DNA of 64,000 bases from Pelagibius sp. (GTDB lineage: Bacteria > Pseudomonadota > Alphaproteobacteria > Kiloniellales > Kiloniellaceae), in contig NZ_JANQOI010000189.1 in the NCBI RefSeq assembly GCF_028289705.1, positions 1-64,000 of the forward strand, written 5' to 3'. Below the pieces are notes generated by a model, which saw nothing but the letters and a program-made list of their open reading frames with translations, was not told the origin of the DNA and did no database searches. The translations under genes and the position numbers were made by a program. This document shows positions 55,470 through 64,000 of the stretch, piece by piece. Every line of letters begins with the position of its first letter. Position 1 is the first letter of the stretch.

Positions 55470-55943
55470 CTAATCCTCTGCGACGGTCCAGATGCGGGCG
55501 TGGTCCGTCGCCCGTTCCGGCTGGATGACGCGCACGCGCTCCGCGATGCCCTCCGGCGTCATCTCCCGCTCGATGGCCAGCAGGGTGCCCAGCTTGTGAT
55601 CGCAGAGGCTGAGCGCATCGTCGAGCTCGGCGCGCGCCGCGGGAAGCGCTTCCGCCAGGCCAGGCGCGCCAAAATCCGACACGAAATGCCGGGCCAGGCG
55701 CTCGACCGCCTGATAGAACGCCGCCTCCTCGATTTCCGCCACCTCCACCAGGGTGGTGAACCCGAAGCTCTCGGTGCCCAGCCAGGCGGAGGTGAAGGCC
55801 AGCCGTTGGCGGTGATCGCAGCGCTCCAGGTCGACCTCGGAAAAGGAGAAGGTGCCAGGAATTGCCCATTCGCCCGGCTGGCAGGCACGGGCAAAGATCT
55901 GCAGGTCGGACTGGTCCAGGCGGATGGCGCGGGGCAGACGCAT
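55470..55943 (-). CDS. conserved hypothetical protein, possibly DUF6505
   Basis: 157 residues without signal peptide or membrane helix. RLPRAIRLDQSDLQIFARA, the central FTSAWLGTESFGFTTLVEV and the LAEALPAARAELDDALSLCDH helix resemble DUF6505 as I recall it in alphaproteobacteria, but I am unsure. It ends RATDHARIWTVAED. It converges with aguA, six bases apart, and is on the opposite strand from the other genes around. No function can be given. Confidence 0.6.
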   Translation of the reverse strand: MRLPRAIRLDQSDLQIFARACQPGEWAIPGTFSFSEVDLERCDHRQRLAFTSAWLGTESFGFTTLVEVAEIEEAAFYQAVERLARHFVSDFGAPGLAEALPAARAELDDALSLCDHKLGTLLAIEREMTPEGIAERVRVIQPERATDHARIWTVAED

Positions 55944-56007
55944 GACAGCAGCTTACCTTAGGCACCGCCCGGCGGGAACGCGGTTGCGGAGGAAGCGCGC
56001 GCCGGGG

Positions 56008-56712
56008 TCAGGTCCGCAACAGGCGTGGCCGTTTGTTGCGGTAGAGATCCTGGTCTGCGAGGAAGAGAAGGGTTTCCGGCTGGCTGTTCAGATCGTAGAC
56101 CGCCATGCCGAAACTGGCGGAGACCGGAAGCAGATGGTCCTGCCAGGGGACCTCGAGTTCGTTGATCAGCGTGGAGAGCTTGCCGGCGAGAAAGGCACTC
56201 TCCTCGGCCGAGGCGTGGGTCATGATGACCGCGAACTCGTCGCCCCCGACCCGCGCCACATAGTCGCTCTCCCGGGTGCTGCACTTCAGGGCATAGGCGA
56301 CGGCGCGCAGCAAGGCATCGCCGGCCTGGTGCCCGTGGGTATCGTTGACGGCCTTGAAGTGGTTGAGATCGCAAAGCAGCAACAGACCGGTTTCGCTCAG
56401 CCGGCGGGCACGGGCGAGGGCACGAGACAACTCGGTTTCGAAGCCGCGCCGGTTGAGCAGGGCGGTCAACTCGTCGGTGACAGAGAGGGACTCCAGGTAG
56501 CGAATGCGGGCGCGTTGCAGGGCCATCGACTGTTCGGCCTCCGCAGCCGCGGCGAGAAGCTGATCCAGAAGTTGCAGGGCCGAGGAATCGAGCCCTTCCG
56601 GCACATCGCGGGCCATGCGCCGCAGGCGGTCCGCCGCAGAACAAAGCTGTGGCAAGCTGTCGCGGCTGATCAGCTGTTCGAGTTGAAAGTCGTCGGCGTG
56701 ATTCGGAGTCAT
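56008..56712 (-). CDS. GGDEF diguanylate cyclase
   Basis: 234 residues from ATG 56712. The GGDEF domain fills the C-terminal half: DELTALLNRRGFETEL, CDLNHFKAVNDTHGH and the active site GGDEFA. The RxxD inhibitory site (RESD) lies five residues before GGDEF, so feedback inhibition is expected. The N-terminal half is helical (LLDQLLAAAAEAEQSM) and could be a coiled-coil dimer region. It makes cyclic di-GMP. It has no membrane helix. Expression signals are not clear. Confidence 0.88.
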   Translation of the reverse strand: MTPNHADDFQLEQLISRDSLPQLCSAADRLRRMARDVPEGLDSSALQLLDQLLAAAAEAEQSMALQRARIRYLESLSVTDELTALLNRRGFETELSRALARARRLSETGLLLLCDLNHFKAVNDTHGHQAGDALLRAVAYALKCSTRESDYVARVGGDEFAVIMTHASAEESAFLAGKLSTLINELEVPWQDHLLPVSASFGMAVYDLNSQPETLLFLADQDLYRNKRPRLLRT

Positions 56713-56999
56713 GCTCAAACCTGCCCCATGTGGAACGCTACTCCCAATGCTGTCGGTGCAAGCCACGGGCCAAACAGAGTTTAATTGATTTCAAACGGTT
56801 ATGGGCTTCGGGCCGAATGCCCTGGGCAGATCTGGCCGGCCGATAGGCAATTCCTGCCGCCGAGGTAAGGCTTCGGGGTCGGCACCGTGGCCGGCTAGGA
56901 CCCCTACCGAAAGGCTTGATATTTAACGGATTTGCAAGCAGTTAGATCTAAGCACGATCGCTCACTGTAGCTGCGGCCCAGGGTCGCGGGGGGCCAACC

Positions 57000-57815
57000 A
57001 TGCGTATTGCCGGATTGATCGCCGCGCTGGCATTCACCGTTTGCTGCACGGCAGCCGCCCTTGCCGCCGAGGGTGGGCGCGGTGTCACGCTGGTCCCGCA
57101 TCAGGCAACCTACGAGCTGAGCCTGGGAGACGCCAGCGGCGCCAGCCCGGTTGTCCTGGCCAACGGCCGCCTTTACTTCGAATGGGCCGATGCCTGCGAT
57201 GGCTGGACCGTGGTGCAGAAGTTCCGTGTCAGCCTGGTCTACGAGGACGGCTTTGCCCACAACTTCGGCTGGTCTCTGTCTTCCTGGGAGTCGAAGGACG
57301 GCAAGCGCTATCGCTTCTTCATACGCCGCTTCGGCGACAGCGGCGAAACCGGCAGGGTCCGAGGGGAGGCACGCTTGCAGGACGACGGCTCGGGCGAGGC
57401 GGTCTTCAGCGAGCCGGAGGAACGGCGCATGCCGCTTCCCAGCGGCACGATCTTTCCCACGCAGCACACCATCGATGTACTGACCCGCGCGCAAGACACG
57501 CTGGCGCCGCAGTGGCGGCTTGTTTTCGACGGGTCTGGCGACGAAGGGCTGTTCGGGGTCTCTGCCGCCCTGTCGCGCCGGCTGCCGGCCGGGGCCGGAA
57601 CCCAGATCAGCTCTCCGCTTCTGGAGCAGGTGCCCTCCTGGCGCATGAACCTGGCGTTCTACGGCCCCGACGAGTCGAACGTCGAGCCCGATCAGGAGCA
57701 GGATCTGCGGCTGTTCGCCAATGGGATCGTCGACGAGATGCGCTTGAACTATGGGGATTTCGCCCTGGACGCCGATCTCATCGCCGTGGAACAGCTTCCC
57801 GGCGCCGGCTGCTGA
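57000..57815 (+). CDS. EipB-like cell envelope integrity protein (DUF1849)
   Basis: 271 residues with a signal peptide (IAALAFTVCCTAAALA). The blocks YELSLGDASG, NGRLYFEWADACDGWTV and LPSGTIFPTQHTIDVL are typical of DUF1849/EipB, which forms a periplasmic beta-spiral needed for envelope integrity in Brucella. Two cysteines, one in DACDGW and one as the last residue, match the disulfide described for EipB. ATG 57000 is used. Confidence 0.88.
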   Translation: MRIAGLIAALAFTVCCTAAALAAEGGRGVTLVPHQATYELSLGDASGASPVVLANGRLYFEWADACDGWTVVQKFRVSLVYEDGFAHNFGWSLSSWESKDGKRYRFFIRRFGDSGETGRVRGEARLQDDGSGEAVFSEPEERRMPLPSGTIFPTQHTIDVLTRAQDTLAPQWRLVFDGSGDEGLFGVSAALSRRLPAGAGTQISSPLLEQVPSWRMNLAFYGPDESNVEPDQEQDLRLFANGIVDEMRLNYGDFALDADLIAVEQLPGAGC

Positions 57816-57845
57816 ACTGCGAAATCTCCAGCGCCGAGGCGGCGG

Positions 57846-59153
57846 TCAACCGCGCTCCTTGGGCTTGGCTGACGGCGCAGGATGGCGCCCGGGGCCGCTG
57901 CCCAAGGCCCGGCCCTTGATGATGGAGTCCTCTCCCAGCTTGTCGCGGACCTCATCGATGACCAGCTCCACCTGCACCCGCTTGTTGCGCGCCGGGTCCA
58001 GGAGGTCGGGCAGGTCGGCGTCCTCGTCGTCCACAAGATCCGCAACACCGGCTCCGATCAGGCGGAAAGCGCGGCCGTCGGCTTCCTGCTCGAGAAGCGG
58101 CGCCGCCACGCGGTAGATCTCTTCGGCCATCTGCGTGGCGTCGCCCAGGCGGCGCGAGCGGGAAACCAGCTTGAAGTCCGCGGTCTTGAGCTTCAGATGC
58201 ACCGAATGCCCGGCGAGGGAGGCCTTCTTCAGGCGCCGTGCAACCTTCTCACAGAGCGGCCAGAGGCGTTCGCGGAGCTGGTCTAGGCGCGTGATGTCTT
58301 CGTTGAAGGTCGTTTCCGACGAAATGCTCTTGGTCTGCCCCTCGGCGATGACGGTCCGGTCGTCTTCGGCCCGGGCAAAGCGGTAGAGCCGGCGGCCGAT
58401 GCGCCCATAGCGGGCGATCAGGTCCGTCTCCTCGAACGGCAGAAGGTGGCGGACAAGGGTGATCCCGTCACGGGCGAGCGCCGCGCGCAGCGACCGGCCC
58501 ACGCCCCAGATAATGCTCACTGGCTGATCGGCGAGGAAACCGCGAGCTTCGGCCTGGCCGATCACCGCAAAGCCTCTCGGCTTGTCCAGATCGGAGGCAA
58601 TCTTCGCAAGGAACTTGTTGAAGGAAAGCCCGACCGAGGCCGTGAGGCCGAAGTCGTCTTCGATCTCTTTCATCAGCTTTGCAAGGCTGCGGGCGGGCCA
58701 TCCCCGGTGAAGCTTCTCGGTCCCGCTCAAGTCAAGGAAGGCCTCGTCGATGGACAGCGGCTCGACCAGGGGGGTGAGGGCGCGCATGCGTTCGCGTATC
58801 TCCTTGCCGATGGCGCTGTACTTGGCCATGTCGGGGCGGATTACCACGGCCTTGGGGCAGGCCTTGAGGGCCTTGAACATGGGCATGGCGGAGTGGACAC
58901 CGTCGAGGCGCGCGACATAGCAGGCGGTCGAGACCACCCCGCGCCGGCCGCCGCCGACGATCACCGGTTTGTCGCGCAACTCGGGACGGTCACGCTTCTC
59001 GACGCTCGCGTAGAAGGCGTCACAGTCGATGTGGGCGATTGCCAGGCGGTCCAGCTCCGGATGGCGGATCAGCCGCGGGCTCTCACAGCTGGGGCAACGG
59101 TCTGCCGTCTCGTCTGTGTAGGCTTCAAAGCAGTCGCGACAGAGCGCCGGCAC
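57846..59153 (-). CDS. dinB: DNA polymerase IV with N-terminal zinc finger
   Basis: 435 residues, longer than the usual 350. It begins with a CRDC...CPSC finger (residues 5-23), then the polymerase core: HIDCDAFYASVEKRD and PLSIDEAFLDLSG carry the metal ligands. The little finger ends with FRLIGAGVADL; the following VDDEDADLPDLLDP may be a degenerate clamp-binding site. The tail contains EVRDKLGEDSIIKGRAL. It copies damaged DNA with low fidelity. It starts 9 bases after the ROK kinase gene stop on the minus strand, so both may be one unit. Confidence 0.94.
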   Translation of the reverse strand: MPALCRDCFEAYTDETADRCPSCESPRLIRHPELDRLAIAHIDCDAFYASVEKRDRPELRDKPVIVGGGRRGVVSTACYVARLDGVHSAMPMFKALKACPKAVVIRPDMAKYSAIGKEIRERMRALTPLVEPLSIDEAFLDLSGTEKLHRGWPARSLAKLMKEIEDDFGLTASVGLSFNKFLAKIASDLDKPRGFAVIGQAEARGFLADQPVSIIWGVGRSLRAALARDGITLVRHLLPFEETDLIARYGRIGRRLYRFARAEDDRTVIAEGQTKSISSETTFNEDITRLDQLRERLWPLCEKVARRLKKASLAGHSVHLKLKTADFKLVSRSRRLGDATQMAEEIYRVAAPLLEQEADGRAFRLIGAGVADLVDDEDADLPDLLDPARNKRVQVELVIDEVRDKLGEDSIIKGRALGSGPGRHPAPSAKPKERG

Positions 59154-59162
59154 AGCGCACCT

Positions 59163-60086
59163 CTACAGGCCCAGAGCGTTCGGCAGCTCGTCCGGCTGCC
59201 ATAGCTGGGCTGCGCCGAAGACGCCGCTGGAGTCGCCGTGCTGGGCCTTCAGCATCCGCGTAGCGAGGTGGTCGGAGAAGACGAATTGCGGCAGCAGCCT
59301 CGGGACGTTCTCGTAGAGGCGGGCAATGTTGGAGACGCCGCCGCCAAGAACGATCACGTCCGGATCGAGAATGTTGATCACCGGTGCGAGGGCGCGGGCA
59401 AAGCGGTCCTCATAGCGCTCCAGCGCTCTGTTGGCCTCCGGGTCACCCGACTCTGCGCTGGCGGCGATCTCTGCGGCTGTTGCCGTGGCTCCAGTGGCGG
59501 TTTGGTAGTCCAGTGCCAGGCCGGGCCCCGACAGGAAGGTCTCCACGCAGCCCGTCTTCCCGCAGTAGCAGGGCGGGCCCGGCAGTTCGTCCGGGCGCGG
59601 CCAGGCCAGGGAGGTGTGCCCCCACTCCCCGGCGATGGCGTTTGCGCCGACATGGGGGCGGCCGGAAAGGGCGATGCCGCCGCCGACCCCGGTGCCAATG
59701 ATGATTCCGAAGACCACCGCCGCGCCGGCCGCCGCGCCGTTGGTCGCCTCGGAAACGGTCAGGCAGTTGGCGTCGTTGGTGATGCGCACGGGCCGGCCGA
59801 GCCGCGACGCCAGATCGCGGTCCAGCGGCTTTCCCAACAGCCAAGTTGAGTTGGCATTCTTGATTAAACCGCTGGCTGCCGAAAAAGCGCCGGGGATTCC
59901 GACCCCGACACTGCCGCGCTCGCCGAGTTCGGATTCGATCTCCTGCACCAAGCCGGAGATGGCGCCGAGGGTGGCGTCATAGTCGTGGCGGGGCGTCGGC
60001 ACCCGGCGCCGAAACACTGCGCCGCCGTCGCCGCCCAAGGCGACGGCCTCTATCTTCGTACCGCCAAGATCAACGCCGATCTGCAT
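59163..60086 (-). CDS. ROK family sugar kinase (fructokinase-like)
   Basis: 307 residues. GVDLGGTKIEAVALGGDG is the ATP-binding phosphate-1 loop, NDANCL has the catalytic Asp, and the zinc site is EWGHTSL plus CYCGKTGC. It is close to Mak/fructokinase, but other hexoses are possible. ATG at 60086 is preferred over upstream starts because the family begins with IGVDLGGTK. It is divergent from divK across a 265-base AT-rich gap. Confidence 0.88.
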   Translation of the reverse strand: MQIGVDLGGTKIEAVALGGDGGAVFRRRVPTPRHDYDATLGAISGLVQEIESELGERGSVGVGIPGAFSAASGLIKNANSTWLLGKPLDRDLASRLGRPVRITNDANCLTVSEATNGAAAGAAVVFGIIIGTGVGGGIALSGRPHVGANAIAGEWGHTSLAWPRPDELPGPPCYCGKTGCVETFLSGPGLALDYQTATGATATAAEIAASAESGDPEANRALERYEDRFARALAPVINILDPDVIVLGGGVSNIARLYENVPRLLPQFVFSDHLATRMLKAQHGDSSGVFGAAQLWQPDELPNALGL

Positions 60087-60147
60087 GAAATCTTTGCCTT
60101 TTTTGTCTCTTGGTCGCAATGTCCCATGGACATAATCTAGCCAAAGC

Positions 60148-60161
60148 TTACCAAAAATTAA
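60148..60161 (+). promoter_or_regulatory. CtrA-like half-site pair upstream of divK
   Basis: TTAC (60148-60151) is followed after 6 bases by TTAA (60158-60161) in an unusually AT-rich stretch. CtrA recognises TTAA-N7-TTAA, and CtrA controls divK in Caulobacter. The spacing is one base short and one half-site is imperfect, so this is only a candidate. Confidence 0.3.
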
Positions 60162-60351
60162 CTTTATCGTTCTATCAATGCAGTGAGGTCAGCAGGGTGA
60201 CGTTGCAGGCTCGCTGCAATGGGGGCTTCGCCGCTGCATTGGAACTCTTGTCGGTGCCGTCTATCTGAAGGACAGTGCCTCCTTGCAATGAATGCCATCG
60301 GGCAGGGCAAACAATATGATGAATGGAACAAATACGGTCTCGAGTGAGAGC

Positions 60352-60717
60352 ATGGCGAAGACCGTGCTGATTGTGGAAGACAACGAACTGAACATGAAGC
60401 TCTTCCACGATCTGCTGGAGGCGCATGGCTACAACATTCTGCAGACCAAGGACGGTATGGAAGCTCTGCGCCTGGCGCGCGAGCACCGCCCTGACCTGAT
60501 CCTCATGGATATCCAGTTGCCCGAGGTCTCGGGCCTGGAGGTGACCAAGTGGATCAAGGAAGACGATAACCTGAAGGCCATTCCAGTCGTTGCCGTAACC
60601 GCCTTTGCAATGAAGGGCGACGAGGAGAAGATCCGCGAGGGGGGCTGTGAAGCCTACATCGCCAAGCCGATCTCAGTGACCAACTTCCTGGAAACGGTCG
60701 AGCGCTTCCTGAACTAG
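60352..60717 (+). CDS. divK: single-domain response regulator DivK
   Basis: 121 residues, only a receiver domain. Phosphoacceptor Asp53 is in [13 protein letters not shown]; the acidic pocket is VEDNEL and the Lys is in AKPISVT. In alphaproteobacteria DivK is the cell-cycle regulator that works with PleC, DivJ and DivL. ATG 60352 gives the standard N-terminus [12 protein letters not shown]; an earlier ATG would add 12 residues. It lies 22 bases before pleD. Confidence 0.93.
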   Translation: MAKTVLIVEDNELNMKLFHDLLEAHGYNILQTKDGMEALRLAREHRPDLILMDIQLPEVSGLEVTKWIKEDDNLKAIPVVAVTAFAMKGDEEKIREGGCEAYIAKPISVTNFLETVERFLN

Positions 60718-60739
60718 TCGCGGTGAGGCGGCGTCCCTT

Positions 60740-62164
60740 ATGACCGCGCGAATTCTGGTCGTCGACGATATCCCGGCAAACGTCAAGCTGCTCGAAGTCA
60801 AGCTTTCGGCGGAGTATTTTGACGTCCTGACGGCTTCGGACGGCCCCTCTGCGCTGGAAATCGCCCGCAGCGAAGCCCCGGACCTGATTCTCAGCGACGT
60901 CATGATGCCGGGGATGGATGGCTTTGAGCTCTGCGAGCAGTTGAAGGCCGATCCGGCAACCAGCCATATTCCCCTGGTCATGGTGACGGCGCTGAGCGAT
61001 GTCGCCGACCGGGTGCGCGGCCTGGAGGCCGGCGCCGACGATTTCCTGACCAAGCCGGTCAACGACATCGCCCTCTTCGCGCGGGTCCGTTCCCTGGCGC
61101 GGCTCAAGCTGATGATGGACGAGCTGAGGGTACGCCAGGCTGCCAGCGGCAAGGGCGAGGTCCTGGCCGAGAGCGACATCGAGATCGAGGGCAAGATCTC
61201 CGACGCCCACGTGCTTCTCGCCGATGCCAGCGACACCCTGGCGGGCAAGGTCTCCGACTATCTGGCGGAAGACGGCCACCGTACCGACCATGTGAAGACG
61301 GTCGCAGAGGCCATGGAGGCGGTCCAGGACGCCAGCTACGACCTGCTCATCGTCAGCCTCCACCTGGCTCAAGAGGATGGCTTGCGGCTCTGCTCCCTGG
61401 TTCGCTCCCAGGACGACACACGCCACGTTCCAATCCTCTTGCTGCTGGACGAGGAAGACCTGCCGCGGCTGCCCAAGGGCCTGGAGATCGGGGTGACGGA
61501 CTACCTGATCAAGCCCATCGACCGCAACGAGTTGAAGGCGCGCACCCGCACCCAGATCCGCCGCCGGCGCTATCACGATAAACTGCGCGACATCCTGCGC
61601 AGCTCGGTTTCGATGGCCTATACCGATGCCCTGACCGGGGTCTACAACCGCCGCTACATGAACGCCCATCTCGATCGCAAGATCATGGAGATCGCCGAGA
61701 CCCTGAAGCCGGTTTCGGTCCTGATGTTCGATCTGGACCACTTCAAGAGCGTGAACGACACCTACGGCCACACCTCCGGCGACGAAGTCTTGCGGGAGCT
61801 GGCGCTGAGGGTCTCCAAGGGCGTCCGGGACCTGGACCTGGTCTGCCGCTATGGCGGTGAGGAATTCGTGATCGTCATGCCGGATGCGGACGTCGATGTC
61901 GCGGTGAACGTGGCCGAGCGCATTCGCAGTCTGGTGGCCGGGGAGGCCTTCGAGATTTCCGGCCGCGATCAACCGCTGGGGGTGACGATTTCCATCGGCG
62001 TGGCGACGACCCGAGAACCCACCGAGACTCCCGAGACCCTTATCTCCCGCGCCGACGAGGCGCTTTACGGCGCCAAGGCGGCAGGGCGCAACGGCGTGCG
62101 CTCGGCGGAGCTGGAGCGGCTCTCCCAACGCTCCGCCTCGGCGGCGGGCGGAGGGATCGTTTAA
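60740..62164 (+). CDS. pleD: response regulator/diguanylate cyclase PleD
   Basis: 474 residues: REC domain (residues 1-120, phospho-Asp53 in LSDVMMPGMDG), a second REC-like domain (about 145-275; IVSLHLAQEDG shows the phospho-Asp is lost), then GGDEF (about 300-460) with YGGEEF. The inhibitory RDLD lies five residues before GGEEF, so product inhibition is kept. It makes cyclic di-GMP at the cell pole in the swarmer-to-stalked switch. divK-pleD is the standard order. Confidence 0.95.
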   Translation: MTARILVVDDIPANVKLLEVKLSAEYFDVLTASDGPSALEIARSEAPDLILSDVMMPGMDGFELCEQLKADPATSHIPLVMVTALSDVADRVRGLEAGADDFLTKPVNDIALFARVRSLARLKLMMDELRVRQAASGKGEVLAESDIEIEGKISDAHVLLADASDTLAGKVSDYLAEDGHRTDHVKTVAEAMEAVQDASYDLLIVSLHLAQEDGLRLCSLVRSQDDTRHVPILLLLDEEDLPRLPKGLEIGVTDYLIKPIDRNELKARTRTQIRRRRYHDKLRDILRSSVSMAYTDALTGVYNRRYMNAHLDRKIMEIAETLKPVSVLMFDLDHFKSVNDTYGHTSGDEVLRELALRVSKGVRDLDLVCRYGGEEFVIVMPDADVDVAVNVAERIRSLVAGEAFEISGRDQPLGVTISIGVATTREPTETPETLISRADEALYGAKAAGRNGVRSAELERLSQRSASAAGGGIV

Positions 62165-62232
62165 GACCGGACGCCACCCGGGCGGTCGGCTACCGGATCC
62201 CGGGCCCCACCACAAAATCCAGGCTCCAAAGC

Positions 62233-62260
62233 AAAACGACCGCCTCTGAGGGGCGGCCGT
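62233..62260 (-). terminator. terminator of rpmG
   Basis: On the minus strand ACGGCCGCC (62260-62252) pairs with GGCGGTCGT (62244-62236), one G-U pair, over CCTCAGA, then TTT follows. It starts 28 bases after the rpmG stop. It may also lie at the end of the opposing pleD transcript. Confidence 0.65.
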
Positions 62261-62287
62261 TCACAGCGACTTGGAAAGGATCCAAGG

Positions 62288-62455
62288 TCACTTCATCTTG
62301 GATTCCTTGAAGATCACGTGCTTGCGCGCGACGGGATCGTACTTCCGGAACTCAAGCTTCTCGGTCATGGTGCGGGGGTTCTTCTTGGCCACGTAGAAGT
62401 AGCCGGTGTCCGCCGTGCTCACCATCTTGATCAGTTGCGTCGCTGGCTTGGCCAT
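62288..62455 (-). CDS. rpmG: 50S ribosomal protein L33
   Basis: 55 residues, a size missed by many gene finders. It reads [20 protein letters not shown] at the start, followed by [20 protein letters not shown], which is the standard L33 core without zinc-binding cysteines. This is the non-zinc form. A strong promoter (62522-62495) precedes it and a terminator follows. The divK-pleD-rpmG neighbourhood is usual in alphaproteobacteria. Confidence 0.95.
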   Translation of the reverse strand: MAKPATQLIKMVSTADTGYFYVAKKNPRTMTEKLEFRKYDPVARKHVIFKESKMK

Positions 62456-62494
62456 GTCGCCTGTCCTTTACCTGAACTCGTCGAGGGTGCCGGG

Positions 62495-62522
62495 AAAATA
62501 CTGAGCTTTCGGCGGCTGTCAA
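62495..62522 (-). promoter_or_regulatory. promoter of rpmG
   Basis: On the minus strand a perfect TTGACA (62522-62517) is 16 bases from TATTTT (62500-62495). The start is about 35 bases before the rpmG ATG, and AAAGGACAG follows as ribosome binding site. Confidence 0.65.
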
Positions 62523-62577
62523 GCCCGGCCCGGGAGCGGTCAGCTCTGCCTGGTGATTATGACAGAAATCCTATAGC

Positions 62578-64000
62578 CTATCCGCCGGATGCCGGGACCG
62601 CCTCGGGCGCCGCCTCCGCAGTGTCCGGCGGGCCCTGCAGGGCCAAGGCATAGAGGCTGGGATCCTCGAGCAGACTGGTGGCAACCTCCAGGTCGATCTC
62701 CGACTCCTCATCGCGCATCGGACAGTTCGCCCTCAAGGTCTCGACCGCCTGATCGTCGTTGGTGTCGATGTCGCGCCGGCGCAGATCACGCGAGAGGGGC
62801 ATGGCACCGGCCCTGATCAGTGCCAAGACCTGGTCGGCCTGCTCGATCTCGCCGGTGGTGCAGATGTCGGGCAGGACCCCGCGGCGGTGCAGGGCATAGC
62901 CGGAAGGGGCATGGAACCGCGCCCAGGTGAGGGTGAGCTCGCCCTGGTTGGGCAGCCGCAGGACGGTCTGTACGGTGCCCTTGCCGAATGAGCTGCTGCC
63001 GACGACCACCGCCCGGCCGGAGTCCTGCAAGGCCGCGGCGACAATCTCCGAGGCCGAGGCGGAGCCGCCATCCACCAGAACGACGATGGGCGCGCTGGCC
63101 GCGAGATCGCTGCGGCTGGCGCTGAAATACTGATGGCTGTCCGGATGCCGGCCGTGGGTCGAGACGATCCGGCCGCCTGTCACAAAGAGGTTCGAGACCT
63201 CGACTGCCTGGTCGAGAAGACCGCCCGGATTGCCGCGCAGGTCCAGCACGAAGCCCTCCAACTGCTCGCCGATGTCATCCTGGGCCTGCTTGATCTTCTG
63301 CTTCAGGCTGTCGGTGGTGCGCTGGTTGAAGCCCGAGATCCGAATATAGGCAAGATCTCCCTCGCGCCGATAGCTGACGGTCTGGGGGACGATGTGCTGA
63401 CGGACCACGGCGATGGCGAGCGGGCTCTCGTTTGCATCCCGGTCGATGGTGAGCCGCACCTTGGAGCGGACCGGGCCGCGAAGCTGGCGAACGACCTCGC
63501 GCTGGGAAAGGCCCTCCACGGGGGTGCCGTTGATTGCAATGATCAGGTCGTCATCGATCAGACCTGCCGACTCCGCCGGTGTGTTCTCCATTACCGAGAC
63601 GATCAGGACACCTTCCTCGATCAGACGGATGCGGACCCCGATGCCGCCGAAACCGTCGCGGCTGGCACGGTTCTCGCGGGCGGCTTCACGCCCGGCATAG
63701 CGGGAGAAGCTGTCCAGTTGGCTCAGCACGCCGTCGAACACCGCCTCGTACAGAACCTCCGGTTCCGCGGTGTCCAGATCGCTCGAGTGATAGCGGCTGG
63801 CACTGATGGCTGCGGCCGTAAGGGCGCCCCAAGCTTTGGCATCGTTCGGCGCCGGCATCGGATAGCTGGCCATGGAGGTACCGTCGACGCTCACCTTGAG
63901 GCGATCGCCATCCTGTTCCACGCCGATGGCCGGATCGATACTGGCAAGGCTGCCCATGCCGGCGATGGCCAACTGGGAGATCGCCACGTCTTCGATGAAG
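62578..64000 (-). CDS. S41 family C-terminal processing peptidase, N-terminus off the window
   Basis: At least 473 residues, cut by the right edge, so the signal peptide is not seen. It has a PDZ domain (about the first 200 visible residues; GIGVRIRLIEEGVLIVSVME) and the S41 core: LRGNPGGLLDQAVEVSN, catalytic Ser in VDGGSASASEIVAAAL and Lys in SFGKGTVQTV. CtpA-type enzymes are periplasmic proteases acting on C-termini. The tail after the core includes a roughly 100-residue acidic part. It is convergent with nothing; rpmG lies upstream on the same strand after 122 bases. Confidence 0.9.
   Translation of the reverse strand, partial: FIEDVAISQLAIAGMGSLASIDPAIGVEQDGDRLKVSVDGTSMASYPMPAPNDAKAWGALTAAAISASRYHSSDLDTAEPEVLYEAVFDGVLSQLDSFSRYAGREAARENRASRDGFGGIGVRIRLIEEGVLIVSVMENTPAESAGLIDDDLIIAINGTPVEGLSQREVVRQLRGPVRSKVRLTIDRDANESPLAIAVVRQHIVPQTVSYRREGDLAYIRISGFNQRTTDSLKQKIKQAQDDIGEQLEGFVLDLRGNPGGLLDQAVEVSNLFVTGGRIVSTHGRHPDSHQYFSASRSDLAASAPIVVLVDGGSASASEIVAAALQDSGRAVVVGSSSFGKGTVQTVLRLPNQGELTLTWARFHAPSGYALHRRGVLPDICTTGEIEQADQVLALIRAGAMPLSRDLRRRDIDTNDDQAVETLRANCPMRDEESEIDLEVATSLLEDPSLYALALQGPPDTAEAAPEAVPASGG

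Noticed and set aside
1-64000. tRNA, rRNA, CRISPR arrays, transposases, integrases, phage or toxin-antitoxin genes
   Set aside because: Intergenic gaps were read for cloverleaf arms, repeats and short genes and none was found; the window is chromosomal core.

Overview
This is a dense, GC-rich stretch of bacterial chromosome with about 60 protein genes, nearly all housekeeping. No tRNA, rRNA, CRISPR array, insertion sequence, prophage or plasmid gene was seen. The gene content points to an alphaproteobacterium, most likely of the Rhodospirillales/Kiloniellales type. Pointers are DUF2794, DUF2937, a DUF1849/EipB protein, the long DinB with an N-terminal zinc finger, HdaA, DivK-PleD, the MlaEF-Alr-DnaB-L9-S18-S6 order, and a 40-residue aa3-oxidase subunit IV. 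I cannot name a genus from sequence alone.

Left part (1-8.6 kb): the 3' end of guaA, then an ArsR regulator, an SRPBCC protein and an extra ClpP protease in one apparent operon. These are followed by PilZ, DUF2794 and lipoprotein genes, a thioredoxin-fold protein, and the YfgM-like/BamB/Der block for outer-membrane assembly and ribosome maturation. From 8.6 to 19.4 kb almost everything is on the minus strand: rpsF-rpsR-rplI, dnaB-alr-mlaE-mlaF, radA-cvpA-purF, DUF2937 and an SDR. The S6-S18-L9 operon has a good promoter, a structured leader that may be an S6:S18 autoregulatory element, and a strong terminator.

Middle (19.7-34.3 kb): plus-strand fatty-acid genes fabD-fabG-acpP-fabF with mltG, then yicC-gmk. 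Convergent to these is the minus-strand envelope operon lptF-lptG-lptD-surA-pdxA-rsmA, joined mostly by 4-base overlaps. From 34.5 to 41.2 kb lie pepA-holC (divergent from lptF), an ABC-F ATPase, ndk with promoter and terminator, the tiny oxidase subunit IV, and purN-purM.

Right part (41.3-64 kb): DUF2066-permease-hdaA, then a divergent SDR and a secreted histidine-rich protein flanked by long hairpins, then ppk-ppx (polyphosphate). Next come rnd and an M23 peptidase, aspS-aguA, a small conserved protein, a diguanylate cyclase and EipB. The window ends with ROK kinase-dinB, the cell-cycle pair divK-pleD, rpmG and the start-truncated S41 protease.

I found no wholly new system. The items most worth a second look are the histidine-rich surface protein with its flanking hairpins, the SDR lacking the catalytic Tyr/Lys, purM with no ordinary start codon, the ArsR/SRPBCC/ClpP cassette, the rpsF leader, and a shared sequence block at the gmk and ppk start sites.
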